Shown one piece after another: positions 45,767-55,229 of a DNA stretch of 64,000 bases; the first letter of the stretch is position 1, and each line of letters starts with the position of its first letter. The notes under the pieces are model-generated. The model made no database searches. It saw nothing but the letters and a program-made list of their open reading frames with translations, and was not told where the DNA came from. The stretch is from Bosea sp. 685 (GTDB taxonomy: Bacteria; Pseudomonadota; Alphaproteobacteria; Rhizobiales; Beijerinckiaceae). The position numbers and the translations under genes are program-made. The DNA is taken from NCBI RefSeq assembly GCF_031884435.1, contig NZ_CP134779.1, positions 1,736,001-1,800,000 on the forward strand, written 5' to 3'.

Positions 45767-46228
45767 ATGGCCAAGACACAGCCTGTGACCGGTGGCTGCC
45801 AATGCGGCGCCGTGCGCTATCGGCTCGAACAGCCGCCGTCCAAGGTCTCGATCTGCTTCTGTCGGATGTGCCAGAAGGCCGTCGGCGGCTATTTCGGCGC
45901 TTTTGCGAGCTCAGCGCTCGCTGATCTTGTCTGGACCAGGGGGCAGTCCAGCATCTTCGCGTCCTCCGAGGCGGCAGAGCGCGGCTTCTGTTCGTCTTGC
46001 GGCACGCCATTGAGCTTCAGCTATCGTGGCAGCGGCCGGATTTCGGTCACCGCCGGCAGTCTCGATGATCCGGCGGGCCATCCGCCGACCCTGGCTTATG
46101 GCGTCGAGGGCCGCATGCCCTGGTTCGACGATCTCTGCCGGCTTTCCGGCACGAGCACGGAGGATGATATCCCGCCGGACGAGTTCGCCCGATACCGTTC
46201 GCGCCAGCATCCAGATCAGGAACCTTGA
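45767..46228 (+). CDS. GFA-family zinc-binding protein
   Basis: 153 residues, start MAKTQPVTGGCQCGAVRYRL. The zinc ligands of the GFA (glutathione-dependent formaldehyde-activating enzyme-like) fold are visible: CxC in GGCQCGAVRY, CxxC in CFCRMCQKAVGG, and CxxC in RGFCSSCGTPLSF. The family binds Zn through these cysteines, but its enzymatic role in formaldehyde activation is questioned. The C-terminal DDIPPDEFARYRSRQHPDQE is unstructured. It stands alone after the icd terminator, and a large inverted repeat follows. Confidence 0.86.
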   Translation: MAKTQPVTGGCQCGAVRYRLEQPPSKVSICFCRMCQKAVGGYFGAFASSALADLVWTRGQSSIFASSEAAERGFCSSCGTPLSFSYRGSGRISVTAGSLDDPAGHPPTLAYGVEGRMPWFDDLCRLSGTSTEDDIPPDEFARYRSRQHPDQEP

Positions 46229-46283
46229 GCAGGCCTGGGTTTGGCTGCTCCAATCCGGCACTCACTTTCTGATGCAGCGAAAA

Positions 46284-46449
46284 GCGCGGGGAACCCCTCT
46301 CCTGTAAGGAGAGGGGCAGGGGTGAGGTGTCGGCCCCTGGGCCAGTTGCGTGGAAGCCTCGCAGCGTGGCAGCGGTGAGGTCACGGCCAAAGCGTCAAAC
46401 GGCCGACCCCTCACCCTGCCCTCTCCCTCCGGGAGAGGGTTCCCCGCGC
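46284..46449. repeat. Imperfect inverted repeat pair with an 66-bp spacer
   Basis: The left arm (46284-46335) begins GCGCGGGGAACCCCTCTCC, the right arm (46401-46449) ends GGGAGAGGGTTCCCCGCGC; each arm also contains its own small hairpin (CCCCTCTCC...GGAGAGGGG). The arms pair over about 50 bases with small indels. The 346-bp gap 46229-46574 around it has no gene I can support. The structure is MITE-like. Confidence 0.78.
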
Positions 46450-46574
46450 CCTATCAGCCGATGCCGTGGCGAGCCATGATCGGGACAGGCCGATGCAAGA
46501 GCAAAACCCTGCAGCATCAGGATGAAGGCTCGCGCAGTTTCCAGACGGGCTCTAAGCGCTGAAGGCGGTCAGTC

Positions 46575-47201
46575 TTATTCGACCGTGATCTCCTGCCGGG
46601 CCAGGATGCGGTGTTCGGCCAGCGGCGCGTGCATGACATAGCGTAATTCGTAAGCGCCCGGCGTCTCGGGAGCCTCCAATGTCGCCTCGCTATTTTCTGC
46701 CGGGAAGAATGAGGGGCCTGCAGCGTCTGCGGCAGCATCCTTCGGCGCGATGACGACGCGATCCTGCTCGCCATTGGGGCCGATGCCACGCGCTGGCAGG
46801 CCCTTGCCGCGCGCGACGCGGGAGGGTGCGGAGAGCGTCGCGCTGGGCGGCGTCGTAATCAGCGGCTGGCGCAGCAGGATGACCGGCGCGCCGTCGCGAT
46901 CTTGGGTCAATCGCAATTCGTAGGAGCCCGCATCGCCGGGCGTCTGCAGGCTTGCGGAGGGCCGGCCGGATAATTCAGCGACGATGATGGCGCGCGTCGC
47001 GGCGTCATCGGGCCGTGCGATGGCGAGCCTTGCCGTGCCTGGAGCGTTGCTGATGGCGACGCTCAGCATCGAGCCGGCCATGACGCTTTGCGAAGCCGAG
47101 AGGCCAGGGCCGGCTGGCGCGCGAGGCCGTGTCTGCGAGCCCGCCGGCGAAGACGCCAGCAGGACGATGAGGCCCGTCAGGATAGGCCGCCGTGACCTCA
47201 T
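46575..47201 (-). CDS. Exported protein with two similar beta modules
   Basis: 208 residues, start MRSRRPILTGLIVLLASSPA with a signal peptide ending about AGSQT. Two modules of about 90 residues follow, each ending in a similar Ig-like closing strand: TPGDAGSYELRLTQDRDGAP then ILLRQPLITT, and TPETPGAYELRYVMHAPLAE then ILARQEITVE. This pattern (P-G-x-Y-E-L-R-Y...ILARxxITV) is seen as tail domains of some alphaproteobacterial VWA proteins, but no VWA domain is present. The function is unknown. It is 24 bp downstream of alaS on the same strand and might be read through from it. Confidence 0.62.
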   Translation of the reverse strand: MRSRRPILTGLIVLLASSPAGSQTRPRAPAGPGLSASQSVMAGSMLSVAISNAPGTARLAIARPDDAATRAIIVAELSGRPSASLQTPGDAGSYELRLTQDRDGAPVILLRQPLITTPPSATLSAPSRVARGKGLPARGIGPNGEQDRVVIAPKDAAADAAGPSFFPAENSEATLEAPETPGAYELRYVMHAPLAEHRILARQEITVE

Positions 47202-47225
47202 CGTTTGAACAAGCGGGCGCGCGCC

Positions 47226-49866
47226 TCAGCCCATCGCGGCGGCGACGGCGTCGAGCGCAGCCTGCGCCTTGTCGCCGTCGGGGCCGCCTGCCTGGGCCAT
47301 GTCGCGCCGGCCACCGCCGCCCTTGCCGCCAAGCTGTTCGGAGGCTGCGCGCACCAGCGCCACCGCGTCGAAGCGAGCGGTCATGTCCTCGGTGACGCCA
47401 ACGACCACGCCTGCCTTGCCATCATCGGCGACGCCGACGATGACAACCACGCCGGAACCGACGCGCGTCTTGGCTTCGTCCGCCAGGCTCTTCAGATCCT
47501 TCATCTCGACGCCGGATACGGCCCGCGCGAGCAGCTTCGCGCCGGCGATCTCCTGGATGGGGTCTTCGGCAGCGCCACCGCCGCCCATGGCGAGCTTCTT
47601 GCGCGCTTCGGTTAGGTCGCGATCGAGCTTGCGGCGCTCCTCGATCAGGGCCGTAAGCCTGGTTCCGGCCTCGGAGGCCGGAACCTTCAACAGGCTGGCG
47701 AGGCCCTGCAGCAAGCGGGATTCGGAGTTCAGATGCGCGCGGGCATGGTTTCCGGTCATCGCCTCCAAGCGCCGCACGCCGGCCGCTACCGCGCTCTCGC
47801 CGACGACGCTGACGAGGCCGATATCGCCGGTGCGCGTCGCATGGGTGCCGCCGCAGAGCTCGATCGAGAACGGCTTGTCCGCAGCCGTCGTTCCCATCGC
47901 GACGACGCGGACTTCATCGCCATACTTCTCGCCGAAGAGCGCGCGCGCCCGACGCGGTCGCTTCGTCGACGCTCATCAACCGGGTCGTCACCGGCTCGTT
48001 GCGCAGCACGATCGCATTGGCGATCTCCTCGACCTCGCGCAGCTCCTCCGCCGAGATCGGCTTGGGATGCGAGAAGTCGAAACGCAGACGCTCGGGCGAG
48101 ACCAGCGAGCCCTTCTGGGCGACATGGTCGCCGAGCACGAGGCGCAGCGCCTCATGCAGCAGATGGGTCGCGGAATGGTTGGCGCGGATCGCGCCGCGGC
48201 GGGCATGATCGACCAGGAGCTCGACCGCCTGGCCGCGCTTCAACTCGCCGTCCTTCACGGTGACGACGTGGGCGAAGACATCGCCGAGCTTCTTCTGGAC
48301 GTCGGAAACTTCGGCGACGGTGCCAGGCGCGCGGATCGTGCCGGCGTCGCCGATCTGGCCGCCAGATTCACCGTAGAACGGCGTCTGGTTGACGATCACG
48401 AAGCCGCTCTCGCCGGATTTCAGGCTCTCGACCTCGGCATTGTCGCGGATCAGCGCCGTGACCACGCCCTCTGCGGTCTCGGTGTCATAGCCGAGGAACT
48501 CGGTTGCGCCGACGCGATCGCGCAGCGGGAACCAGAGTTTTTCGGTCGCGGCTTCGCCGGTGCCGGCCCAGGCAGCGCGCGCCTTGGCCTTCTGCTGCTG
48601 CATCGCCGCATCAAAGCCCTCGGTATCGACCGAGACGCCACGCGCGCGCAGCGCGTCCTGCGTCAGATCGAGCGGGAAGCCATAGGTATCGTAGAGCGTG
48701 AAGGCGACATCGCCCTTCAGGCTCTGGCCGGAGACCAGGTCGCGACTGGCGTCGTCGAGCAGCGTCAGGCCGCGCGCCAGCGTGGTGCGGAAGCGCCCCT
48801 CCTCGAGCTTCAGCGTCTCGGAGATCAGGCTCTCGGCGCGCAGCAGTTCGGGATAGGCGCGGCCCATCTCGCGCGTCAGCACCGGCACGAGCTTGTAGAG
48901 CAGCGGCTCCTTGGCGCCGAGCAGCTGGGCATGGCGCATGCCGCGCCGCATGATCCGGCGCAGCACATAACCGCGGCCCTCGTTCGAGGGCAGCACGCCG
49001 TCGGCGATCAGGAAGGCCGAGCAGCGCAGATGGTCGGCGATGACACGGTGGCTTGCCTTCATCGGCCCGTCGGAGGGGACGTTGGTCAGGTCGGCGATGG
49101 CGCCGATCAGGGCCGCGAACAGGTCGATGGCGTAGTTGTCATGCGTGCCCTGGAGCACGGCGGCGATGCGCTCCAGGCCCATGCCGGTGTCGATCGAGGG
49201 GCGCGGCAGCTCGGTCCTGATGCCACCCGCCGCCTCTTCATATTGCATGAAAACGAGATTCCAGATCTCGATGAAGCGGTCGCCATCCTCGTCGGGCGAG
49301 CCCGGAGGACCACCGGGAATATGGTCGCCATGGTCGTAGAAGATCTCGGAGCAGGGGCCGCAGGGACCGGTGTCGCCCATGCGCCAGAAATTATCTGAGG
49401 TCGGGATGCGGATGATCCGCGAATCCGGGAGCCCGGCGATCTTCTTCCAGAGCGCATGCGCCTCGTCGTCCTCGGAATAGACGGTGACGGTCAGCTTGTC
49501 CTTGGGCAGGCCGAATTCGCGCGTGATCAGGGTCCAGGCGTGAGTGATCGCCTGTTCCTTGAAATAGTCGCCGAAGGAGAAGTTCCCCAGCATCTCGAAG
49601 AAGGTGTGGTGGCGGGCGGTGTAGCCGACATTGTCGAGGTCGTTGTGCTTACCGCCGGCGCGCACGCATTTCTGCGCCGTGGTGGCGCGAGCATAGGGGC
49701 GCTTTTCCTGGCCGGTGAAGACGTTCTTGAACTGCACCATGCCCGAATTGGCGAACATCAGCGTCGGATCGTTGCGCGGCACGAGCGGGCTCGAGGCGAC
49801 GACCTCATGGCCGGCCGACTTGAAATAATCGAGGAAGGTGGACCGGATCTCGTTGACGCCGCTCAT
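47226..49866 (-). CDS. alaS: Alanine--tRNA ligase, interrupted by a frameshift in a GC dinucleotide run
   Basis: The 5' part (49866-47914, 650 residues) contains the class II catalytic core: [59 protein letters not shown], the tRNA-binding part and the first zinc-site His pair [11 protein letters not shown]. The 3' part (from 47897 to 47226) carries [13 protein letters not shown] of the editing site and the C-Ala domain with [17 protein letters not shown]. At 47939-47948 a run of five GC units lies where ...[13 protein letters not shown]... should be read; two missing bases restore it. The total would be 880 residues, the normal length. As alaS is essential, an assembly or sequencing error is the most likely cause. 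Confidence 0.9.
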
Positions 49867-49990
49867 CGCAATTGGAAACTCTGGTTCAGGACGGGGCCGG
49901 GGCGCTTCCCGGCGACATCAGCGTTCTAGTCAGGCGGCTTGCCCCTGTCGAGAGAGCCGAAGCGCGAGATGTTGTCCCAACGCCTTGACT

Positions 49991-50054
49991 GCAAACGAAA
50001 CCTTGGTCGTAAACGAAGCCTTGGCCGCAAACGAAGCCTTGGCCGCAAACGAAA
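49991..50054. repeat. 18-bp tandem repeat, about 3.5 units
   Basis: Units GCAAACGAAACCTTGGTC, GTAAACGAAGCCTTGGCC, GCAAACGAAGCCTTGGCC and a partial GCAAACGAAA. They lie between alaS and recA, immediately next to the recA terminator hairpin. 18-bp periodicity would be compatible with coding for six residues, but no gene is there. Confidence 0.82.
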
Positions 50055-50078
50055 ACGGGCGGCCCGATCGGCCGCCCG
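50052..50078 (-). terminator. Intrinsic terminator downstream of recA
   Basis: A perfect 9-bp stem CGGGCGGCC / GGCCGCCCG with a short centre, followed on the minus strand by TTTTCG. It is about 140 bp after the recA stop; the repeat hairpin at 50122-50150 lies between. Confidence 0.78.
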
Positions 50079-50121
50079 CTGAGATCTCCGTTTCGCCTGG
50101 CTTTGGTCTTGCCGCGGCTTG

Positions 50122-50200
50122 CCCCGAAAAGCGGTTCCCGCTTTTCGGGCTCTCATCTCAGAGTGAGAGCAGGATCAATGCGAAAAAACGATGCCCGCTT
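50122..50200. repeat. Palindromic repeat related to family A
   Basis: A perfect 12-bp hairpin CCCGAAAAGCGG / CCGCTTTTCGGG (50123-50149), followed by GAGAGCAGGATCAATGCGAAAAA, interrupted here by 20-base limit: the words GAGCAGGAT and ATGCGAAAAA match the first arm of family A. The full second hairpin is not present, so this is a diverged or partial copy. Confidence 0.55.
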
Positions 50201-50220
50201 TCTCGCAGCCCGTTTTGAGC

Positions 50221-51306
50221 TCAGGCCTCTCCCTCGTCGAGATCGTCGTCGGTCGGGGTCGCCTGGTCGAGGATGCGCTCGGCGACGAGGCCGGAATTCT
50301 GGCGGATCGTCGCCTCGATCTTGGCCGCCACATCCGGATTGGCCTTGAGGAAAGCCTTGGCATTCTCGCGGCCCTGGCCGAGGCGCTGGCTGTCGAAGGA
50401 GAACCAGGCGCCGGACTTTTCGACCATGCCGGCCTTGACGCCGAGATCGACCAGTTCGCCGACCTTGGAGATACCCTCGCCGAACATGATGTCGAACTCG
50501 ACCTGCTTGAAGGGCGGGGCGACCTTGTTCTTCACGACCTTGACGCGGACCTGGTTGCCGGTCGCTTCCTCGCGATCCTTCAGTGTCGAGATGCGCCGGA
50601 TATCGAGGCGCACCGAGGCGTAGAATTTCAGCGCGTTGCCGCCGGTCGTGGTCTCGGGCGAGCCATACATCACGCCGATCTTCATGCGGATCTGGTTGAT
50701 GAAGATGACCATGCAGTTCGAGCGCGAGATCGAGGCTGTCAGCTTGCGCAACGCCTGGCTCATCAGGCGGGCCTGCAGGCCGGGCTGGACATCGCCCATC
50801 TCGCCCTCGATTTCGGCGCGCGGGGTCAATGCGGCGACCGAGTCGATCACCAGCACGTCGATTGCGCCGGAACGCACCAGCGTGTCGGTAATCTCCAGCG
50901 CCTGTTCGCCGGTGTCGGGCTGCGAGATCAGCAGATCGTCGAGGTTGACCCCGAGCTTGCGGGCATAGACCGGATCAAGCGCATGCTCGGCGTCGACGAA
51001 GGCGCAGACGCCACCCTTCTTCTGGGCCTCGGCGATGGTGTGGAGTGCCAGCGTCGTCTTGCCGGAGGATTCAGGCCCGTAGATCTCGATGACGCGACCG
51101 CGCGGCAGGCCGCCGACGCCGAGCGCGATGTCGAGACCCAGCGAACCCGTCGAAACCGTCTCGATCTCGATCGCCTGCTGGTTCTTGCCCAGGCGCATGA
51201 TCGAGCCCTTGCCGAAGGCACGTTCGATCTGCGAGAGCGCTGCGTCCAGCGCCTTGGCCTTGTCCATCGAGGAGCCTTCCACGAGCTTGAGATTCGCCTG
51301 ATTCAC
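50221..51306 (-). CDS. recA: Recombinase RecA
   Basis: 361 residues from a GTG at 51306 with AAGGAG eight bases upstream. RecA signatures: the Walker [14 protein letters not shown], the [15 protein letters not shown] block, Walker [21 protein letters not shown], and [20 protein letters not shown] with [14 protein letters not shown]. The acidic C-terminus ([12 protein letters not shown]) is normal. RecA performs homologous strand exchange and triggers LexA self-cleavage. A GAAC-N7-GAAC box lies 86 bp upstream of the start. recA lies between alaS and cckA on the same strand, each as its own unit judging from the terminator and the LexA box. Confidence 0.97.
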   Translation of the reverse strand: MNQANLKLVEGSSMDKAKALDAALSQIERAFGKGSIMRLGKNQQAIEIETVSTGSLGLDIALGVGGLPRGRVIEIYGPESSGKTTLALHTIAEAQKKGGVCAFVDAEHALDPVYARKLGVNLDDLLISQPDTGEQALEITDTLVRSGAIDVLVIDSVAALTPRAEIEGEMGDVQPGLQARLMSQALRKLTASISRSNCMVIFINQIRMKIGVMYGSPETTTGGNALKFYASVRLDIRRISTLKDREEATGNQVRVKVVKNKVAPPFKQVEFDIMFGEGISKVGELVDLGVKAGMVEKSGAWFSFDSQRLGQGRENAKAFLKANPDVAAKIEATIRQNSGLVAERILDQATPTDDDLDEGEA

Positions 51307-51391
51307 GGGTTGCGCTCCTTATGGCAGGGGCGCGACCACATCTCAATGCGCGCCATGGTGTTATCTGATCATGGTTTGTTCTCATAGGCAA

Positions 51392-51406
51392 GTTCTTTTT
51401 TTGTTC
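51392..51406. promoter_or_regulatory. LexA (SOS) box upstream of recA
   Basis: The plus strand reads GTTC-TTTTTTT-GTTC; on the recA strand this is GAAC-AAAAAAA-GAAC, an exact match to the direct-repeat LexA operator of alphaproteobacteria. It is 86 bp upstream of the recA start. A third GTTC at 51378-51381 lies 10 bases further towards recA. Confidence 0.83.
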
Positions 51407-51519
51407 TCACGGTCCGCCGCGTCTTCGGGGCTTGCCCAATCGGTCGCCAGCGGGACTTCAGACCGTAAATCCAGGCCGGCTTCGGCGTGGCGTTGCATTG
51501 ACGTTGCAACCTGTCCCGC

Positions 51520-54027
51520 TCACGCCATCGCCGCCTTCACCGTTTCGACCAGCTGCTTCATCGTGAAGGGTTTTGGCAGGAACTGGAAGTCCTCGCCCTC
51601 GGGCAGGTTCTTGCGGAAGGCTTCCTCGGCGTAGCCGGAGACGAAGACGACCTTGGTCGCAGGGTTGCGCTGGCGCAGTTCGCCGAGCAGGGTCGGGCCG
51701 TCCATTTCCGGCATCACCACGTCGGAGACGACGAGATCAATGCGGCCGTCATGCTTCATGAAGATGTCGAGCGCCTCGACGCCCGAGGCCGCCTCGTGGA
51801 CCGTGTAGCCGCGCGAGACCAGCATGCGGGCGTTGAGCGCGCGGACCGCATCCTCATCCTCGACCAGCAGGATGACGCCAGCGCCGGTATGGTCGGCGGC
51901 GAGCTTCTTGGGCGCCTCCTTGGCAGCGGCTTCGGCCGCGATCTCCTCGGCGCTCGGCACATGCCTGGGTAGGAAGATGCGGAAGGTCGTGCCCCGGCCG
52001 ACGGCGGAATCGCAGAAGACGAAGCCGCCGGTCTGCTTGACGATGCCATAGACCATGGAGAGGCCCAGGCCCGTGCCCTTGCCGACCTCCTTGGTGGTGA
52101 AGAAGGGCTCGAAGATCTTGTCGAGATGCTCGGGCGAGATGCCGGTGCCGGTGTCCTCGACCTCGAGCAGCACATAGTCGTCGGCCGGCAAGGCGGCATG
52201 GCCGAAGCCCGCCGCATCGGCTGCCGCGACATTGCGCGTGCGCACCGTCAGCTTGCCGCCATCGGGCATGGCGTCGCGGGCGTTGACCGCGAGATTGACG
52301 ATGACCTGTTCGAGCTGGCCGAGATCGGCCTTGACCGGCCAGAGGTCACGGCCCTGGCGGACGTCGAGCCCGACCTTGTCGGCGACCACGCGCTTCAGCA
52401 TCAGCGAGAGGTCGGAGAGCACGTCGCCGAGTTCGAGCACCTGCGGACGCAGCGTCTGCCGGCGCGAGAAGGCGAGCAATTGCCGCACCAGAGCCGCCGC
52501 GCGATAGGCGTTCTGCTTGATCTGCATGATGTCGGGGAAGGAGGGGTCCGTCGGCCGGTGGCTGGCGAGCAGGAACTCCGAGGCGTTGATGATGACCTGC
52601 AGCACATTGTTGAAGTCATGCGCGATGCCGCCGGCGAGCTGGCCCACCGCCTGCATCTTGCCGGCCTGGTCCATATTGTCCTTGAGCTTGCGCTCGTCGG
52701 TGGTCTCCAGCGCGTAGATGATGGCGCGTTCGCCGTCGCCATCCTCCGTGGCTGCCACGGGGGAGAGGTAGAGCCTGGCCGAGCGTCCATCCTCGCCCGC
52801 AAGCGTCACGTCGAGCGGGGCGATGTCGGCGCGGCCATCCATCGCGTCCGACAAGGCGCGCTCGAGCTCGGCCGTGCTTGGCGTGACCAGGTCCTGGATC
52901 GCGGCCGGCTGGGGGCCGGCCTGCGTCAAGCGCGTGAACGCGGCGTTGGAGCGCAGGATGGCGCCGGCCTTGTCGACGGTGGCGATCGCCATCGGCGTGG
53001 AATGGAAGAAGCGGGCGAAGCGGACCTCGGCGTCGCTGCGGCCGTCGGAGCCGGCCTCGCCGGAGGTGCGGTTCAGCACCAGCGTGCGCGAGGGGCCGGC
53101 GCGGCCGTCGCTGCCGAACGCGACCTGATGATGCAGCCTGACGGGCAGCGGCACGCCGTTGCGGCGCTTGAGGTCGACATCGAGCACCTCGGTGCGGACA
53201 TCGCCGGGCAGGCCGCGAATGGCCTGGACGAGGGCAGCCGCGTTGGGCGTCGCGATGTCGTCGAGATGCAGGCCGCCGGAGCCGAAGCGGGCGAGATCGA
53301 AATCGAGCCAGCCGGAGAGGGTGGCATTGAGATAGGAGACCTCGCCATCGGCATCGATCGAAACGAAACCGGCCGGCGCATGGTCGAGATAGTCGATCGC
53401 GTGCTGTAGCTCCTGGAAGGCGTTCTCCTGGCGCTCGCGCTCGGGCGTTACGTCCGAGACGCTCCAGAGCGTGGCTGCCCTGCTATCGCGGTGCACGGAG
53501 GAGACGCGGATGCGGTACCAGCCGACGCCGCCGCGCCCGTCGAGCGCGGGCTCGAGCCGGACCTCCTCGATGAGGCGACGGTTTTCGCGTGCTGCAGTGG
53601 CGAGGCGGTAGATCGCCTCCGAGACGTCGGCGCGGCCGGTGAAGAGGCGCTCGACCGGGCGGATGTCGCTGGCGCCGCGGGCGCCGGCCAAAGCGAGATA
53701 GGCCTCGTTGGCATAAACGATGCGGTTCTCGCCCTCGGTGACGACGACGCCGTCCTCGGCGCCGTCGACTATGGCCTTGGTCAAGTCGTTGCGGGCGGCG
53801 CGGCCGGAGAACTGGATGAGGCCGATGGCGAAGGCGAAGAGGCCGAAGACGCCGACGACAGAGAGCAGCGCCAGCAATCCGAGGATCAGCGGCTGCGCCC
53901 ATTCATTGGCGATGAAGCCGAGCGCGATCGCGGCGCCGACGAGCAGCCCCGCGACGAGCAGGATGACGCCGATATGGCCGGGCTTGTCGGAGCGATCGAT
54001 CGCAGTGGTCGCCGTGGTTCCGCTCAT
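51520..54027 (-). CDS. cckA: Cell-cycle hybrid histidine kinase CckA
   Basis: 835 residues. Two membrane helices (about 20-42 and 47-70) are followed by PAS domains ([20 protein letters not shown] about residue 86; [20 protein letters not shown] about 208; [20 protein letters not shown] about 335). The phosphorylated His is H470 in [20 protein letters not shown]. An HATPase domain ([36 protein letters not shown]) and a receiver domain with D769 ([20 protein letters not shown]) complete it. CckA starts the CckA-ChpT-CtrA phosphorelay that controls cell cycle, flagellar genes and stress in alphaproteobacteria. The position next to flhB is conserved in the order. chpT and ctrA are not in the window. 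Confidence 0.94.
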   Translation of the reverse strand: MSGTTATTAIDRSDKPGHIGVILLVAGLLVGAAIALGFIANEWAQPLILGLLALLSVVGVFGLFAFAIGLIQFSGRAARNDLTKAIVDGAEDGVVVTEGENRIVYANEAYLALAGARGASDIRPVERLFTGRADVSEAIYRLATAARENRRLIEEVRLEPALDGRGGVGWYRIRVSSVHRDSRAATLWSVSDVTPERERQENAFQELQHAIDYLDHAPAGFVSIDADGEVSYLNATLSGWLDFDLARFGSGGLHLDDIATPNAAALVQAIRGLPGDVRTEVLDVDLKRRNGVPLPVRLHHQVAFGSDGRAGPSRTLVLNRTSGEAGSDGRSDAEVRFARFFHSTPMAIATVDKAGAILRSNAAFTRLTQAGPQPAAIQDLVTPSTAELERALSDAMDGRADIAPLDVTLAGEDGRSARLYLSPVAATEDGDGERAIIYALETTDERKLKDNMDQAGKMQAVGQLAGGIAHDFNNVLQVIINASEFLLASHRPTDPSFPDIMQIKQNAYRAAALVRQLLAFSRRQTLRPQVLELGDVLSDLSLMLKRVVADKVGLDVRQGRDLWPVKADLGQLEQVIVNLAVNARDAMPDGGKLTVRTRNVAAADAAGFGHAALPADDYVLLEVEDTGTGISPEHLDKIFEPFFTTKEVGKGTGLGLSMVYGIVKQTGGFVFCDSAVGRGTTFRIFLPRHVPSAEEIAAEAAAKEAPKKLAADHTGAGVILLVEDEDAVRALNARMLVSRGYTVHEAASGVEALDIFMKHDGRIDLVVSDVVMPEMDGPTLLGELRQRNPATKVVFVSGYAEEAFRKNLPEGEDFQFLPKPFTMKQLVETVKAAMA

Positions 54028-54089
54028 TGCGGTTTGGTCCGTTCCATTGACACCGCAGCGGTGGTCCTGCGACCGGCCGATGCGCGCTC

Positions 54090-54153
54090 AGCCTGTCTTG
54101 CGCGTTTAAGCCCATCTTGCGCGCCAGCCTACCTTGCGCGCCAAGCTCTTGCG
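54090..54153. repeat. Degenerate tandem repeat between flhB and cckA
   Basis: Units AGCCTGTCTTGCGCGTTTA, AGCCCATCTTGCGCGCC, AGCCTACCTTGCGCGCCA and a partial AGCTCTTGCGAG, about 18 bp each. It fills most of the 128-bp region upstream of cckA and downstream of flhB. Confidence 0.65.
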
Positions 54154-54155
54154 AG

Positions 54156-55223
54156 TTAGGCGCGCCGGCCCTTCAGGCGCAAGATGTAACCGATCACTTC
54201 GGCGACGGCCTTGTAGTGTTCGACAGGAATCTCTTCGTCGATCTCGACGGTTGCGTAAAGCGCCCGGGCCAAAGGCGGGTTCTCGATGATCGGCACACTG
54301 TGCTGGCCCGCGACCTCGCGGATCCTGAGCGCGACAGCATCGACGCCCTTGGCGAGGCAGAGCGGCGCGCCCATGCCGGGTTCGTATTGCAGAGCGACGG
54401 CGAAGTGGGTCGGGTTGGTGATGATCACGGTCGCCTTGGGAACGGCGGCCATCATGCGCTTGCGCACGCGCTGGGCGCGGATCTGGCGCAGCTTCGCCTT
54501 GACCTCGGGATTGCCTTCCGAGTTCTTGTACTCGTCCTTGAGCTCCTGCTTGGTCATCTTCTGGCGCTGGTACCAGGAGTAGCGCTGATAGCCGAAATCG
54601 CCGATCGCGATCACCGCGAACAAAGCGAGCGCGCTCGCCATCAGCTTGATCGTCAAGGCCAGCGTCGCCGGCAGCAGCGCCGAGACGTCCATCTGGGCAA
54701 AACTCTCGAGCCGGTCATGCTCGTTCCAAAGCGTGGTCCAGAGCACGACGCCAATCAGGCCGGTCTTGGCGAGCCCCTTGGCGAAATTCACCCAGGCTTC
54801 CTTGCCGAACATGCGCTTGGCGCCGGCCATGGGCGAGATGCGGCTGAACTTCGGCATCATCGGCTCGAAGGTCCAGAGTGGCCTGTGCTGGATCAGCGCG
54901 CCGGCGAGTGCGGCGCAGAGGATGAAGGCAAGAGGCAGCCCGATCGCGGAAAAGCCGGTCATGACGCCTTGCCGGGTGACGTTCATGAAGGACGTGCCGT
55001 CGGAGGGTACCTGATGGGCGTTCATCAGGAAGCTGCGCAGCGAGAGTGCCGCTTCCCTCGCCGACCAGCCGGCGGCGACGAGCAGTGCCAAGGTGAAGCC
55101 GCAAAGCACGAAGAAGGTGCCGATTTCGTTGGAGCGGGCGACGTCGCCCTTTTCGATCGCCTGATCCAGCTTTCGCTGGGTCGGGTCTTCTGTTCTGTCC
55201 TCGTTGTCGGCCTCGTCTGACAT
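54156..55223 (-). CDS. flhB: Flagellar type III export protein FlhB
   Basis: 355 residues. After a charged N-terminus (DNEDRTEDPTQRKLDQAIEK, GDVARSNEIGTFFVLCG) come four membrane helices (about residues 30-52, 85-115, 140-165, 185-205). The C-terminal cytosolic part has MTKQELKDEYKNSEGNPEVK and the autocleavage site NPTH with N270. FlhB switches export from rod/hook to filament substrates when cleaved. It is the last gene of flgB-flgC-fliE-fliQ-fliR-flhB; only 6 bp separate it from fliR. Confidence 0.95.
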   Translation of the reverse strand: MSDEADNEDRTEDPTQRKLDQAIEKGDVARSNEIGTFFVLCGFTLALLVAAGWSAREAALSLRSFLMNAHQVPSDGTSFMNVTRQGVMTGFSAIGLPLAFILCAALAGALIQHRPLWTFEPMMPKFSRISPMAGAKRMFGKEAWVNFAKGLAKTGLIGVVLWTTLWNEHDRLESFAQMDVSALLPATLALTIKLMASALALFAVIAIGDFGYQRYSWYQRQKMTKQELKDEYKNSEGNPEVKAKLRQIRAQRVRKRMMAAVPKATVIITNPTHFAVALQYEPGMGAPLCLAKGVDAVALRIREVAGQHSVPIIENPPLARALYATVEIDEEIPVEHYKAVAEVIGYILRLKGRRA

Positions 55224-55229
55224 CGCCGC

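Noticed and set aside
49991..50054. CRISPR-like array because of regular repeats
   Set aside because: Units are contiguous without spacers and only 18 bp long; this is a simple tandem repeat. No other spacer-repeat pattern or cas gene was seen.
51378..51395. A second LexA box formed by GTTC at 51378 and GTTC at 51392
   Set aside because: The spacing is ten bases, not seven; only the 51392-51406 pair fits the operator.
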